DNA from: Sphingomonas sp. HF-S4
Lineage (GTDB): Bacteria > Pseudomonadota > Alphaproteobacteria > Sphingomonadales > Sphingomonadaceae
Assembly: GCF_032911445.1 (NCBI RefSeq)
Contig: NZ_JAWJEJ010000001.1
Coordinates: 2,108,001 to 2,172,000, forward strand
Direction: 5' to 3'
DNA: 64,000 nt
Every line of letters starts with the position of its first letter. The stretch's first letter is position 1. The notes under the pieces were generated by a model that was not told the origin of the DNA, made no database searches, and worked only from the letters and a program-made list of their open reading frames with translations. Below, one piece after another: positions 18,882 through 27,168 of the stretch. Made by a program: the position numbers and the translations under genes.

Positions 18882-20009
18882 ATGACCGACACCGTAACCG
18901 GGCTCGAGCTGCGCTCGACCATTTCCAGCGACGCGAAGCTCACGCTCTCGCTCGAGCCCGTGACGCTTTCCCCGCCTGGCCCCGACGAACTGATCGTTCG
19001 CGTCGAAGCCGCTCCGATCAATCCGTCCGATCTGTTCCTGCTGCTCGGACCGGCGGATCTTTCCACGCTGCAGGCGGGTGGGACGGCGGAGCGCCCGACC
19101 CTGACCGCTGACGTGCCGCAGGGCCGGCTTGCCGGACTGAAGACCCGGCTCGACCAGTCGATGGCGGTCGGCAACGAGGGTGCCGGCACCGTCGTCGCCG
19201 CGGGCGAGAACGTGGCGGAACTGCTCGGCAAGCGCGTGGGCATGATCGGCGGGGCGATGTTCACGCAATATCGAAAGATCGCCGCACGGGACTGCATCCC
19301 GCTCCCCGACGGCGCGAGCGCGGCCGACGGCGCGTCGATGTTCGTCAATCCGCTGACCGCGCTCGCCTTCGTCGAGACGCTCAAGATCGAGGGGCATAAG
19401 GCGCTGGTCCATACCGCCGCCGCGTCGAACCTCGGCCAGATGCTCAACCGTATCTGCATCGCCGACGGCATTCCGCTGGTGAACATCGTCCGCAGCGAGG
19501 CGCAGGCCGCGATCCTGCGCGAGATCGGCGCGAAATACATTGTCGACAGCACCGCCGAGGACTTCCGCGAGAAGCTCACCGACGCGATCGCCGAGACCGG
19601 TGCCACCCTCGCCTTCGACGCGATCGGCGGCGGCAAGCTTGCCAACACGATCCTTCACGCGATGGAAGCCGCGGCCAACCGCACCGCGACCGAATATAGC
19701 CGCTACGGCTCGTCGACCTTCAAGCAGGTCTATATCTACGGCGCGCTCGATCTGGGGCCGACCGAGCTCGATCGCGGCTATGGCTTCGCCTGGGGCGTCA
19801 GCGGCTTCCTGCTCACGCCGTTCCTGATCAAGCTCGGCATGGAGGGCAATCTGCGTCTCCGCGCCCGCGTCGCGGCCGAGCTGACCACCACCTTCGCGAG
19901 CAACTACACCGCGACGATCTCGCTCGCCGACGTGCTCAAGCCCGATGTCGTAGCCGCCTATGCCAAGAAGGCCACCGGCGAGAAATACCTGATCGACCCG
20001 GCGCGCTAG
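18882..20009 (+). CDS. Zinc-independent MDR-family oxidoreductase (quinone-reductase-like)
   Basis: 375 residues. GroES-like N-terminal domain (VRVEAAPINPSDLFLLLG, GNEGAGTVVAAG) followed by a nucleotide-binding domain containing VHTAAASNLGQML. No structural-zinc cysteine cluster is present, so it belongs with NAD(P)H-quinone or enoyl-reductase-like members. AGGAGA lies before the ATG, 13 nt after folB. The substrate is unknown. Its stop overlaps the convergent P-loop gene by 4 bp. Confidence 0.85.
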   Translation: MTDTVTGLELRSTISSDAKLTLSLEPVTLSPPGPDELIVRVEAAPINPSDLFLLLGPADLSTLQAGGTAERPTLTADVPQGRLAGLKTRLDQSMAVGNEGAGTVVAAGENVAELLGKRVGMIGGAMFTQYRKIAARDCIPLPDGASAADGASMFVNPLTALAFVETLKIEGHKALVHTAAASNLGQMLNRICIADGIPLVNIVRSEAQAAILREIGAKYIVDSTAEDFREKLTDAIAETGATLAFDAIGGGKLANTILHAMEAAANRTATEYSRYGSSTFKQVYIYGALDLGPTELDRGYGFAWGVSGFLLTPFLIKLGMEGNLRLRARVAAELTTTFASNYTATISLADVLKPDVVAAYAKKATGEKYLIDPAR

Positions 20010-20533
20010 CCCAGCGCGGCAAGCACGAACGCGACCCGCGCCTCGACATCGACCTTTGGCAGGACGAGGGTTTCGTAGCCGAACGCTGGGTAGGCCCGGG
20101 CAAGCCGGTCATACTCTGCTTCGGCGCTCGTCAGGTCGTGCCGCCGTTCCTCGTCTTTCACCCATATCTCGGGCCAGGGTGGCGCGAGGAACACCTTTCG
20201 ATGATAGCGATGCGCGTCCGCCATCGGCGCGGCGACGGCCTCGCCGGTCGCATGCTCGAGCGCAATCGCCGCATCGATCAGGCCGCGATCGAAGAATATC
20301 GGGCCCGGCATCGCTTCGGCGGCCGCACGGTCGGCGATCGCCATCGCGACCGCCCGCCGCGCAAATGCCGCAAGATCGACCCACGGAAGCGCGAGCCCGT
20401 CCCCGGCAAGTTCCTCGCGCACGATCCGGCGCCCTGGCTCCTCGATGGTCGAGAAGCCTCGCTTTGCCAGAGCCTCGATCAAGGTCGATTTGCCGCCACC
20501 CGAACAACCGGAGACGACGACAAAGCGGCTCAC
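20006..20533 (-). CDS. P-loop ATPase/kinase-like protein (AAA_28 type)
   Basis: 175 residues. The N-terminal P-loop VVSGCSGGGKSTLIEALAKRG, the EEPGRRIVREEL segment, and FFDRGLIDAAIAL are typical of the NadR/Ttd14-like AAA_28 family. Function unknown; possibly a small-molecule kinase. The GTG start at 20533 is 4 nt after the leuA stop, so it is probably co-transcribed. Longer forms start inside leuA and are rejected. Confidence 0.82.
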   Translation of the reverse strand: MSRFVVVSGCSGGGKSTLIEALAKRGFSTIEEPGRRIVREELAGDGLALPWVDLAAFARRAVAMAIADRAAAEAMPGPIFFDRGLIDAAIALEHATGEAVAAPMADAHRYHRKVFLAPPWPEIWVKDEERRHDLTSAEAEYDRLARAYPAFGYETLVLPKVDVEARVAFVLAALG

Positions 20534-20537
20534 CTGT

Positions 20538-22199
20538 TCAGCCCGCCCGGTTCGCCGCGCTGAGCACCGCGCGCACCGATGCGGTGGCGATATCGGCGTC
20601 GATCCCCACGCCGAACACGGTGCGCCCGTCATCGGTGCGGCATTCGACATAGGCGGCGGCCTGGGCGTCGGCGCCGTGCCCGATCGCGTGCTCGCTATAA
20701 TCGACCACGTCGAGGCTCGGCCCGGTCGTCCCGGCGAGTGCGTCGATCACCCCCGAGATCAGCCCGTTGCCGCGCCCCGAGATCGACCGCTCGACGCCAT
20801 CGACGGCGATCCGCCCGACGAACACCCGGCTCCCCGCGGCGCCGGTCTCCTCGTAATCGACCAGCGCGATGCGGTCGCCTTCTCCCGGCAGGTACACCGC
20901 CTCGAACTTCGCGCGAATATCGGCGGCATTGAGCTCGCGGCTGGTCTCGTCGGCCAGTTGCTGGACATGCTTCGAGAAGTCTGCCTGCATCCGCTTGGGC
21001 AGCTTGAGCCCGCGATCCTGCTCGAGCACCCAGGCGACACCGCCCTTGCCCGACTGCGAATTGACTCGGATCACCGCCTCGTAATCGCGCCCCAGATCCT
21101 TGGGGTCGATCGGCAGATAGGGCACGTTCCAATATTCGTCGTTGCGCGCCTCCTGCGCCGCAAACCCCTTCTTGATCGCGTCCTGGTGGCTGCCCGAGAA
21201 GGCGGTGAACACCAGGTCGCCGGCATAGGGCGTGCGCGGGTGCACCGGGATGTTGGTGCAATAGTTCACCGTGTTGACGATTTCGTCGATGTCCGAAAGA
21301 TCGAGCCCCGGGCTGATCCCCTGCGTGTACAGGTTGAGCGCGACGGTCACCAGGTCGCAATTGCCGGTGCGCTCGCCATTGCCGAGCAGGCAGCCCTCGA
21401 CGCGGTCGGCCCCCGCCATCAGCCCGAGCTCGGCCGCCGCCACCCCGGTGCCGCGATCATTGTGGGTGTGCAGGCTGATGACGACGCTGTCGCGGTTCCG
21501 GATGTTGCGGCAGAACCATTCAATCTGGTCGGCATAGATGTTGGGCGTCGCCGCCTCGACCGTCGCGGGCAGATTGAGGATCAGCGGCCGCTCGGGCGTC
21601 GGGCGCAGGATATCCATCACCGCCTCGCACACCTCGACCGAGAAATCGAGCTCGGCGGTCGAGAAGGTCTCGGGCGAATATTCGAAATGCCAGTCGGTGT
21701 CGGGCTGCTTGGCCGCCTCGTCGCGCAGCACCTTGGCGCCCGCCACTGCGATCTCGCGCACTTCGTCGCGCGACATCCGGAACACCACTTCGCGCCACGC
21801 CGGCGATACGGCGTTGTAGAGGTGGACGATGGCGCGCTTGGCGCCCTTCAGCGACTGGAAGCTGGTCTCGATCAGGTCCTGGCGCGATTGGGTGAGCACC
21901 TGGACGGTGACGTCGTCGGGAATGCGGCCCTCGCGGACCAGCCCCGAGATGAAGTCGAACTCGGTCGCCCCTGCGCTCGGGAAGCCGACTTCGATCTCCT
22001 TGATCCCTACCTTGCACAACAGGTCGAAGAAGCGCTGCTTCTTCTCGCTGTCCATCGGGTCGATCAGCGCCTGGTTGCCGTCGCGCATGTCGGTGGAGAG
22101 CCAGCGCGGCGGCCGGGTGATCGTCTTCGAGGGCCATTGCCGATCGGGCAGGTCGACCTGGGGAAAGGGACGGTATTTGACGCTCGGATCGCGCAACAT
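20538..22199 (-). CDS. leuA: 2-isopropylmalate synthase
   Basis: First committed step of leucine synthesis (acetyl-CoA plus 2-ketoisovalerate). 553 residues, the longer class. [20 protein letters not shown] opens the catalytic barrel, [11 protein letters not shown] carries the metal-binding histidines, [12 protein letters not shown] follows, and the C-terminal LeuA allosteric domain gives leucine feedback. The start at 22199 follows GAGAGG; the frame upstream to 22250 is rejected. A 10-bp perfect hairpin at 22263-22304 lies in its leader. Confidence 0.96.
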   Translation of the reverse strand: MLRDPSVKYRPFPQVDLPDRQWPSKTITRPPRWLSTDMRDGNQALIDPMDSEKKQRFFDLLCKVGIKEIEVGFPSAGATEFDFISGLVREGRIPDDVTVQVLTQSRQDLIETSFQSLKGAKRAIVHLYNAVSPAWREVVFRMSRDEVREIAVAGAKVLRDEAAKQPDTDWHFEYSPETFSTAELDFSVEVCEAVMDILRPTPERPLILNLPATVEAATPNIYADQIEWFCRNIRNRDSVVISLHTHNDRGTGVAAAELGLMAGADRVEGCLLGNGERTGNCDLVTVALNLYTQGISPGLDLSDIDEIVNTVNYCTNIPVHPRTPYAGDLVFTAFSGSHQDAIKKGFAAQEARNDEYWNVPYLPIDPKDLGRDYEAVIRVNSQSGKGGVAWVLEQDRGLKLPKRMQADFSKHVQQLADETSRELNAADIRAKFEAVYLPGEGDRIALVDYEETGAAGSRVFVGRIAVDGVERSISGRGNGLISGVIDALAGTTGPSLDVVDYSEHAIGHGADAQAAAYVECRTDDGRTVFGVGIDADIATASVRAVLSAANRAG

Positions 22200-22262
22200 G
22201 GGTAGCCTCTCAAGGGAGTCGCGGCCGCGCCGTAGCGCGAGCCCGTTCAAGCTGGAAGTCTT

Positions 22263-22304
22263 GCCCTTAGGGACGTGCGCGTGACGCGATCGGCCCCTAA
22301 GGGC
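22263..22304 (-). promoter_or_regulatory. Perfect hairpin in the leuA leader
   Basis: GCCCTTAGGG (22263-22272) and CCCTAAGGGC (22295-22304) form a 10-bp perfect stem with a 22-nt loop, 64-105 nt upstream of the leuA start. It could be an attenuator or mRNA structure controlling leuA. No leucine-rich leader peptide was recognised and there is no U-run, so the role is open. Confidence 0.45.
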
Positions 22305-22443
22305 GGATAAGTCGCAGAAGGCACAGCGCGTCGGTCACGGCGCGATAATGGCGCGGCCTACGGGGCTTGTCCACCACATCAAGAAAATCCTCATATTTGA
22401 TCGGCATAGCCGATGCCACTGCGCGCACACCCAAGGATTTGGC

Positions 22444-22842
22444 ATGCTTCAGCTCGTCTATGTCAGCAGCGTCAGCCCCAATGCCGGGCCGATCGATGCG
22501 GCCGCGATCCTCGCCGCATCGCGCGCCAACAACGCCCGCGACGGCATCACCGGCCTGCTCTATTCAGACAGCGCCCGCTTCCTCCAGGCGCTGGAGGGAC
22601 CGGCCGAGCAGGTCGAGGCGGCGTTCGAGCGCATCCGCCGGGACCCGCGCCACCGCGCGATCGTCCTGCTCTCGCGCCGCACGATCGAGGCGCGCGAGTT
22701 CGGCGAGTGGTCGATGGCGCACCGCACCGCCGGCACCGATGCCGAACGCTTCATCGCGCGCATCGGCGAACTCGCCGCCGATGCCGCCGCCGACGTCCGC
22801 GCCACGTTCGAGGGCTTCGCCAAGGTACGTCGCGCGGCCTGA
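22444..22842 (+). CDS. BLUF-domain blue-light photoreceptor
   Basis: 132 residues, essentially a lone BLUF domain that would bind FAD and sense blue light. The photocycle residues are present with AppA-like spacing: Tyr6 (QLVYVSS), Asn30 (NNARDGITG), Gln48 (FLQALEG), Trp89 and Met91 (EWSM). The C-terminal helices (90-132) have no effector domain, so it must signal through a partner protein. AAGGA precedes the ATG at 22444. Neighbours give no clue to the output. Confidence 0.92.
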   Translation: MLQLVYVSSVSPNAGPIDAAAILAASRANNARDGITGLLYSDSARFLQALEGPAEQVEAAFERIRRDPRHRAIVLLSRRTIEAREFGEWSMAHRTAGTDAERFIARIGELAADAAADVRATFEGFAKVRRAA

Positions 22843-22845
22843 CGC

Positions 22846-23076
22846 CTATTCGTCCGCGTTGTCGCTCACGACGGCGTCGGCGACATTCTCCTCGACGGGC
22901 GCGCTGTCGTTCGCAGCCTCGGGGGTCGCCTCGGGCTCCGGGGTCTCGCTCGCCTTGGGGCTGGGCGTGGCGACGATCTCGGCCATCGGGGGGGCGTCCG
23001 AATAATTGGTGCCCGTGGTGCCGCCACCGCCGCATCCGCTCAAGCCCACTACCCCGACCAACAGCAGCAACCGCAT
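22846..23076 (-). CDS. Small lipoprotein
   Basis: 76 residues. A short signal with lipobox LSGC is followed by a Gly stretch and an acidic Pro/Glu/Ala-rich, probably disordered tail. GGGAGGG lies before the ATG at 23076, and the longer frame to 23130 is rejected. Function unknown. Confidence 0.7.
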   Translation of the reverse strand: MRLLLLVGVVGLSGCGGGGTTGTNYSDAPPMAEIVATPSPKASETPEPEATPEAANDSAPVEENVADAVVSDNADE

Positions 23077-23263
23077 CGTTTCCCTCCCACGAAGAGGGAG
23101 TGCGATAGCACGCCGCCCTCCCCGCCGCACGGCAAAAGCCGGCGCGCGGAGGCGCTATGCCGCGCTTTCCGCCGAGGCGGCGCACGAACACGACGAAGTG
23201 TTGCGCAGGGGCAACCATCCGCGTCCAGCCGCGCTTACACCTTGCAAACCAAGGAGAAATTGC

Positions 23264-23470
23264 ATGGCGCAAGGGCTGAAACGCGGCGATCGGGTCACCT
23301 GGAAATCGCACGGCGGCACTGCGCATGGCAAAGTGCTCTCTAGACAGACGCGCGATACCACGATCAAAGGGCATCAGGTCCGTGCATCCGAGCACGAACC
23401 ACAGTACATCGTCGAGAGCGACAACGGCGGGAAGGCTTCGCACAAGCCGGCGGCGCTGACGAGGGAATAG
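23264..23470 (+). CDS. DUF2945/HVA1-family small protein
   Basis: 68 residues. KRGDRVTWKSHGGTAHGKV, then QVRASEHEPQYIVESDNGGKASHKPAAL, matches the DUF2945 (hypervirulence-associated, TUDOR-like) family. Biochemical role unknown. AAGGAGA is well placed before the ATG. Only 32 nt separate it from the SWIB gene, so the two are probably one stress-type operon. Confidence 0.85.
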   Translation: MAQGLKRGDRVTWKSHGGTAHGKVLSRQTRDTTIKGHQVRASEHEPQYIVESDNGGKASHKPAALTRE

Positions 23471-23502
23471 CCCGGAAACGGGTGCGAACAGGAGAAGACA
23501 GA

Positions 23503-23760
23503 ATGGCCGAGACTAAAGCACGCGGTGGCATCGCCAAGCCGGTAACGCCTTCGCCGGAGCTGGCCGCGATCGTCGGCACCGCCGACCTGCCCCGCAGCGA
23601 GATCGTCAGCAAGATGTGGGAATACATCAAGAAGAACAACCTCCAGAACCCTGAAAACAAGCGGGAAATTCTGGCGGACGCGAAGCTGAAGCCGATCTTC
23701 GGCGCGGACAAGGTGACGATGTTCGAGATGAACAAGCACATCTCCAAGCACGTCAAGTAA
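23503..23760 (+). CDS. SWIB/MDM2-domain protein
   Basis: 85 residues, nearly all a SWIB domain: LAAIVGTADLPRSEIVSKMWEYIKKNNLQNPENKREI then LKPIFGADKVTMFEMNKHISKHV. The fold is known from eukaryotic SWI/SNF and MDM2 proteins and from chlamydial and other bacterial homologues, possibly chromatin-linked. GGAGAAG lies 6 nt before the ATG at 23503; a start at 23482 is less likely. Confidence 0.9.
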   Translation: MAETKARGGIAKPVTPSPELAAIVGTADLPRSEIVSKMWEYIKKNNLQNPENKREILADAKLKPIFGADKVTMFEMNKHISKHVK

Positions 23761-23801
23761 GGTCGCTGCCGGCACCCGCCGGCGCACCGTACGAACAGCA
23801 G

Positions 23802-23831
23802 CGGGGCGGGTCTCTAAAGAGGCGCGCCCCG
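23802..23831. terminator. Hairpin between the SWIB gene and a convergent gene
   Basis: CGGGGCG (23802-23808) pairs with CGCCCCG (23825-23831), followed by a TT-containing stretch, in the gap between convergent genes. Confidence 0.55.
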
Positions 23832-23839
23832 TTCGCGTT

Positions 23840-24256
23840 TCAGTCGCCCGGATCGCCCACCGATCGGATGGTGATGAACAGCGTCCGCCCCACATGCGAG
23901 CGATCAGTCCCCGACTCGTCGAGCGTGAAGGCGAGCCCCGATCCCCGCACGATCGTCTTCTCCGGCGCCCAGCGGTCGCGCTTTTCCACAGAAATCTTGG
24001 CGTCGGGCAGGCACGCGGCGATCTGCGCGGCGACGCCCGCCTCGGTGATCTCGCTGGGCAACAGGCTGCGCTTGCAGAGATAGACCCGCGGATAGCCGTT
24101 GCAGCCCGCCGGACCGAGCAGCCCCGGCGCGAACTTTGCAGCACTCAGGCTGGCGAACGGCACTTCCTCGCGCGCGCCCTCGGCCAGCCGCGCGATGTCG
24201 GCGCAGATCGGATCGGCAGCCTGCGCGATCAGCGCAACGGCAAGCAGCATTTGCAT
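23840..24256 (-). CDS. Exported hypothetical protein
   Basis: 138 residues with a short signal (MLLAVALIAQAAD). The mature protein has four cysteines (ICADIAR, AGCNGYP, YLCKRSL, IAACLP) that could pair. No family was recognised. It is divergent from the small DNA-binding-like gene at 24327. Confidence 0.65.
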   Translation of the reverse strand: MQMLLAVALIAQAADPICADIARLAEGAREEVPFASLSAAKFAPGLLGPAGCNGYPRVYLCKRSLLPSEITEAGVAAQIAACLPDAKISVEKRDRWAPEKTIVRGSGLAFTLDESGTDRSHVGRTLFITIRSVGDPGD

Positions 24257-24326
24257 CGGTGCGTCTCCCCTGTCTGGTCACAGCCTCGCGCAACTGGCAT
24301 TGCGCATGGCTGAACAGGAGATCCCC

Positions 24327-24506
24327 ATGTCCGAGCGTTTCGAACGCCACCGCCAGCCCTGGCGCACCGACGAAGTCCAGAAGCTGCATACCCTCGCCAA
24401 GAAGGGCATGGCACTGAAGGCGATCGCCAAGGCGCTCACCCGCAGTGAGGAATCGGTCAAGGAACGCGCCAAGGCCGACGGGCTGAGCATCGCCAAGCTG
24501 CGCTGA
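24327..24506 (+). CDS. Small HTH/SANT-like protein
   Basis: 59 residues. QPWRTDEVQKLHTLAKKGMALKAIAKALTRSEESVKERAKADG looks like a compact Myb/SANT-like or sigma-region-4-like helix-turn-helix. CAGGAG lies 6 nt before the ATG at 24327; an upstream in-frame ATG at 24306 lacks a ribosome site. The DNA-binding function is inferred only. Confidence 0.65.
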   Translation: MSERFERHRQPWRTDEVQKLHTLAKKGMALKAIAKALTRSEESVKERAKADGLSIAKLR

Positions 24507-24530
24507 GCGGGTTGCGCGCTCCAGACAGGT

Positions 24531-25976
24531 TCATCGCTGGAACGGGATAGCCGGCAGGCGAATGCTTTCGACCGTCACTGGCCGGTTGCCGAGGAAGGCG
24601 CGTAGCACTGGCTGGATCGCGGTTTCGCCGAACATGTCGAACTGGTGCGCTCCGTTCTCGATAACCACAACCTTCGCATTCGGCAGGCCGAGCGCAATTT
24701 CGCGTGCATTCTCTACGGGCGTGCGCGCATCCAGGTCGCCCACTAGGATGAGCGCGGGCACATCGCTGCGTACCGGCATGCGATAGTCGGCGCCAAGGTC
24801 GGCGTCGGGCCAGGCGGTATGCAATTCCATGGTTGGAAAATTCATCGCACTGCCCAGAAGTGCCGCTTTTGCTTCGCGTCGGATACGCTCTACGCGGGAC
24901 GGACTGGCATAGGATGCGACATCCATCATTTGCTTCATCGCCGATCCGAGACGCCACGTACGCGACGAAAGGAGGAGCGGGCCGACCCGGCTGAAATCAC
25001 CGGCGGCCATTTCGCGGTACGCTATCGGCAGCGTGGCCAATGCCCGAGGGTCGCCGAGCGCTTGCGCAGTCAGCCGTTGCAAGTCGAACGCGCCGACCGT
25101 GATGCGCTGCTCCGCCCCGTTTGGCTGCGCCACCGTCAGCAGGACCGGGCGGCGACGGAGGCGATCGAGGACGGTCCGCATGACGTCGGGCAATTCGGGA
25201 GCGCTTGCGCGTTCGCCGATGCGGCGGATTACCGCATCGGTCTGAGACGGGAGCTTAAGCGTATGGTCGGGCCCCTCTGGACCAACCAGGATCAGCCGCG
25301 CGATGCCTTCCGGATGGCGCCGCACCGTCGCGAGTGCGAGGTGCGAGCCATAGCTTCGGCCCCACAGGCTGATCCTGGCATAGCCCAGCGCGCGCCGGAC
25401 AGCATCGACATCGTCAGCGCTCTCGATACTGTTATATGCCGCAAGGTTGACGCCGCTATCGACAAAAAGCCGTCTCGCGCGGCGCGCGGCAGCCTCGATC
25501 GGCGGCAGCCATGCCTCGATCGAGCCAGCTACCTCAAACGGCAGCATGATGGGGTCCGGCAATGCGAGGTTGGGCTGCGATCGGCCGGTGCCGCGCTGAT
25601 CGAAGCTGACCACGTCTCCGCCCATCAGATCCAGCAACGCAGCGGCACGCGCCGCAGGCAAGCCCGACAATAATCGCGTGCCGGAATCGCCCGGGCCGCC
25701 CGCTAGCAGCATGTTGGCCACCCCCTGCCCCGCCCCTGCCCAGCGAATCCGGACCACCGCCAGACGGATCTGCCGGGGTCGCGGCGCGGCATCTGCACGG
25801 CGCTCCGGAACGCTGACGAACCCCGTGGTGATTTCCATCGTCCGCCCATCGGGAGCGGCCCGGGGTCGCGCCTGGATCTGCTCGAGGACCGGGTCAGTGC
25901 TCTGCGCCTTGATGGGGCCGGCAGCCAGTATCGCGAGGATTGCGCATACGGCTTTCGCCAGTGTCCGCGCCGTCAT
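24531..25976 (-). CDS. Exported alpha/beta hydrolase (proline-iminopeptidase/TAP-like)
   Basis: 481 residues with an N-terminal signal. NMLLAGGPGDSGTR resembles the oxyanion segment, VSFDQRGTGRS follows, the nucleophile elbow is GRSYGSHLA, the acid lies in LVGDLDARTPV, and the His in NGAHQFDMFG. These match secreted tripeptidyl or prolyl aminopeptidase-like hydrolases. It is the third gene of an operon with the ECF sigma factor, overlapping the membrane gene by 4 bp, so it may serve that stress response. Confidence 0.83.
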   Translation of the reverse strand: MTARTLAKAVCAILAILAAGPIKAQSTDPVLEQIQARPRAAPDGRTMEITTGFVSVPERRADAAPRPRQIRLAVVRIRWAGAGQGVANMLLAGGPGDSGTRLLSGLPAARAAALLDLMGGDVVSFDQRGTGRSQPNLALPDPIMLPFEVAGSIEAWLPPIEAAARRARRLFVDSGVNLAAYNSIESADDVDAVRRALGYARISLWGRSYGSHLALATVRRHPEGIARLILVGPEGPDHTLKLPSQTDAVIRRIGERASAPELPDVMRTVLDRLRRRPVLLTVAQPNGAEQRITVGAFDLQRLTAQALGDPRALATLPIAYREMAAGDFSRVGPLLLSSRTWRLGSAMKQMMDVASYASPSRVERIRREAKAALLGSAMNFPTMELHTAWPDADLGADYRMPVRSDVPALILVGDLDARTPVENAREIALGLPNAKVVVIENGAHQFDMFGETAIQPVLRAFLGNRPVTVESIRLPAIPFQR

Positions 25977-26467
25977 CGAACAGCTCCGGCACGCAGGGCC
26001 TCGAGCATGCGCTTGTTATTCATCAAATCCGCGAGGCGTGCCCTGGATTGCAGAAGCACGAGCGTGGAGACCCCGATCAGCCCTAGCCCCAAGCTGCCGG
26101 CAGCCCACCCCGCAGGGGACTGGGTCACTGCGGCGATTGCGAACGCACCGGTCGTGAAGATCGTCGTGAATGCCAGTGCCAGCCAGCCGGCGACGACCCG
26201 CTGGCGAGCGAACAGCACCCGGCGCGCGGTGAGCACCCAGGCCGCATATCCCGACCACAGGCCGCCGATTGCCGCGAGCACGGCGAAAGCGGTGCGCGTG
26301 CGCAACGGCAAGTCGGGCTCGGTTAGCCATAGCGAGACCAGGACGATCGTCATGGCAAGCGCCGCCGCCAGCAGGGCTCCGTGAGCGATGCGCGGCCATA
26401 GCGACAGCTGCGCCGCCGCGATCCGGCGTACGATCTCGGCATGATCGGCATCTCGAGTAGCGTTCAC
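25973..26467 (-). CDS. Sigma-associated integral membrane protein of unknown function
   Basis: 164 residues: a short cytoplasmic N-terminus followed by about four hydrophobic spans, roughly at residues 28-50, 58-80, 92-112 and 118-140. It overlaps the sigma gene and the hydrolase gene by 4 bp each (ATGA). This is the position normally held by an anti-sigma factor, but no zinc-binding HxxxCxxC motif is present. It may be an atypical membrane anti-sigma; that is inference. Confidence 0.7.
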   Translation of the reverse strand: MNATRDADHAEIVRRIAAAQLSLWPRIAHGALLAAALAMTIVLVSLWLTEPDLPLRTRTAFAVLAAIGGLWSGYAAWVLTARRVLFARQRVVAGWLALAFTTIFTTGAFAIAAVTQSPAGWAAGSLGLGLIGVSTLVLLQSRARLADLMNNKRMLEALRAGAVR

Positions 26468-27021
26468 AGCGTGTCTCCCATTTCCAGTTCACGGCGCAGC
26501 AACCGCCGCGCACGATGCAGACGCGATTTGACGGTACCGGCGGGGACCGCCAGCGCCGCCGCGGTTTCCTCGATCGTCAGTTCGTGCAGGTAGAAGAGCG
26601 TCAGTATTTCGCGCTCGACAGGCGGGAGCCGTTCAAGCCCCGCCTCCATGCGTTCGATATCGTCCTGTTCGTCGAAGGATTCGTCCTCCTCCGGCAGGTC
26701 GAGATCGTGGACCGGTGACGGCGCCTTGTATCGGCGCCGCAGCGCATCGATGGAGGCGCGGTGCGCGATACCGAAAAGCCACGCGCGAAAACATCGAGGC
26801 TCTTTCAGTCGGTCGATGCCCCGCAACACCCGGACCCAGATTTCCTGCGAAAGCTCCGCCGCCGCCTCGGAATCCTCGCTAACTCGGCGGGCATAGCCGG
26901 CGACCGGGCCCGCCCATCGCACGATCAGCGCTTCGAACGCGTCGCGCTCGCCCAATTGGCAGCGAACGACGAGCAACGCGTCCTCGATCTGCATTTCTTC
27001 GCTCGCGCCTGTTTGCGGCAT
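26464..27021 (-). CDS. ECF-family RNA polymerase sigma factor
   Basis: 185 residues. Region 2 (SQEIWVRVLRGIDRLKEPRCFRAWLFGIAHRASIDALRR) and region 4 (LERLPPVEREILTLFYLHELTIEETAAALAVPAGTVKSRLHRARRLLRR) are joined by an acidic linker. Heads a three-gene, fully overlapping operon with a membrane protein and a secreted hydrolase, which suggests an envelope-sensing module. Start at 27021 behind an AAGGACGG sequence. Confidence 0.93.
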   Translation of the reverse strand: MPQTGASEEMQIEDALLVVRCQLGERDAFEALIVRWAGPVAGYARRVSEDSEAAAELSQEIWVRVLRGIDRLKEPRCFRAWLFGIAHRASIDALRRRYKAPSPVHDLDLPEEDESFDEQDDIERMEAGLERLPPVEREILTLFYLHELTIEETAAALAVPAGTVKSRLHRARRLLRRELEMGDTL

Positions 27022-27168
27022 TGGTTCGCCCGTCCTTTCCCTTCTGTAGTCGCGGGCCTGCCCGAAAGGTTCACGGCAGCCGCCACATGTCAGCCGGCTG
27101 CAGTCCCGGAGAGAAGCCGAAATTCACCAAGGGGTGACGAACCCCGCCCCCGCGGCTAACGCGCCAGC

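Noticed and set aside
20854..20858. TAATC half-sites in leuA (20854, 21082), the hydrolase gene (25671) and the gap at 62854 as further operators
   Set aside because: None has a GATTA-like half five bases downstream, and the first three lie within coding sequence.
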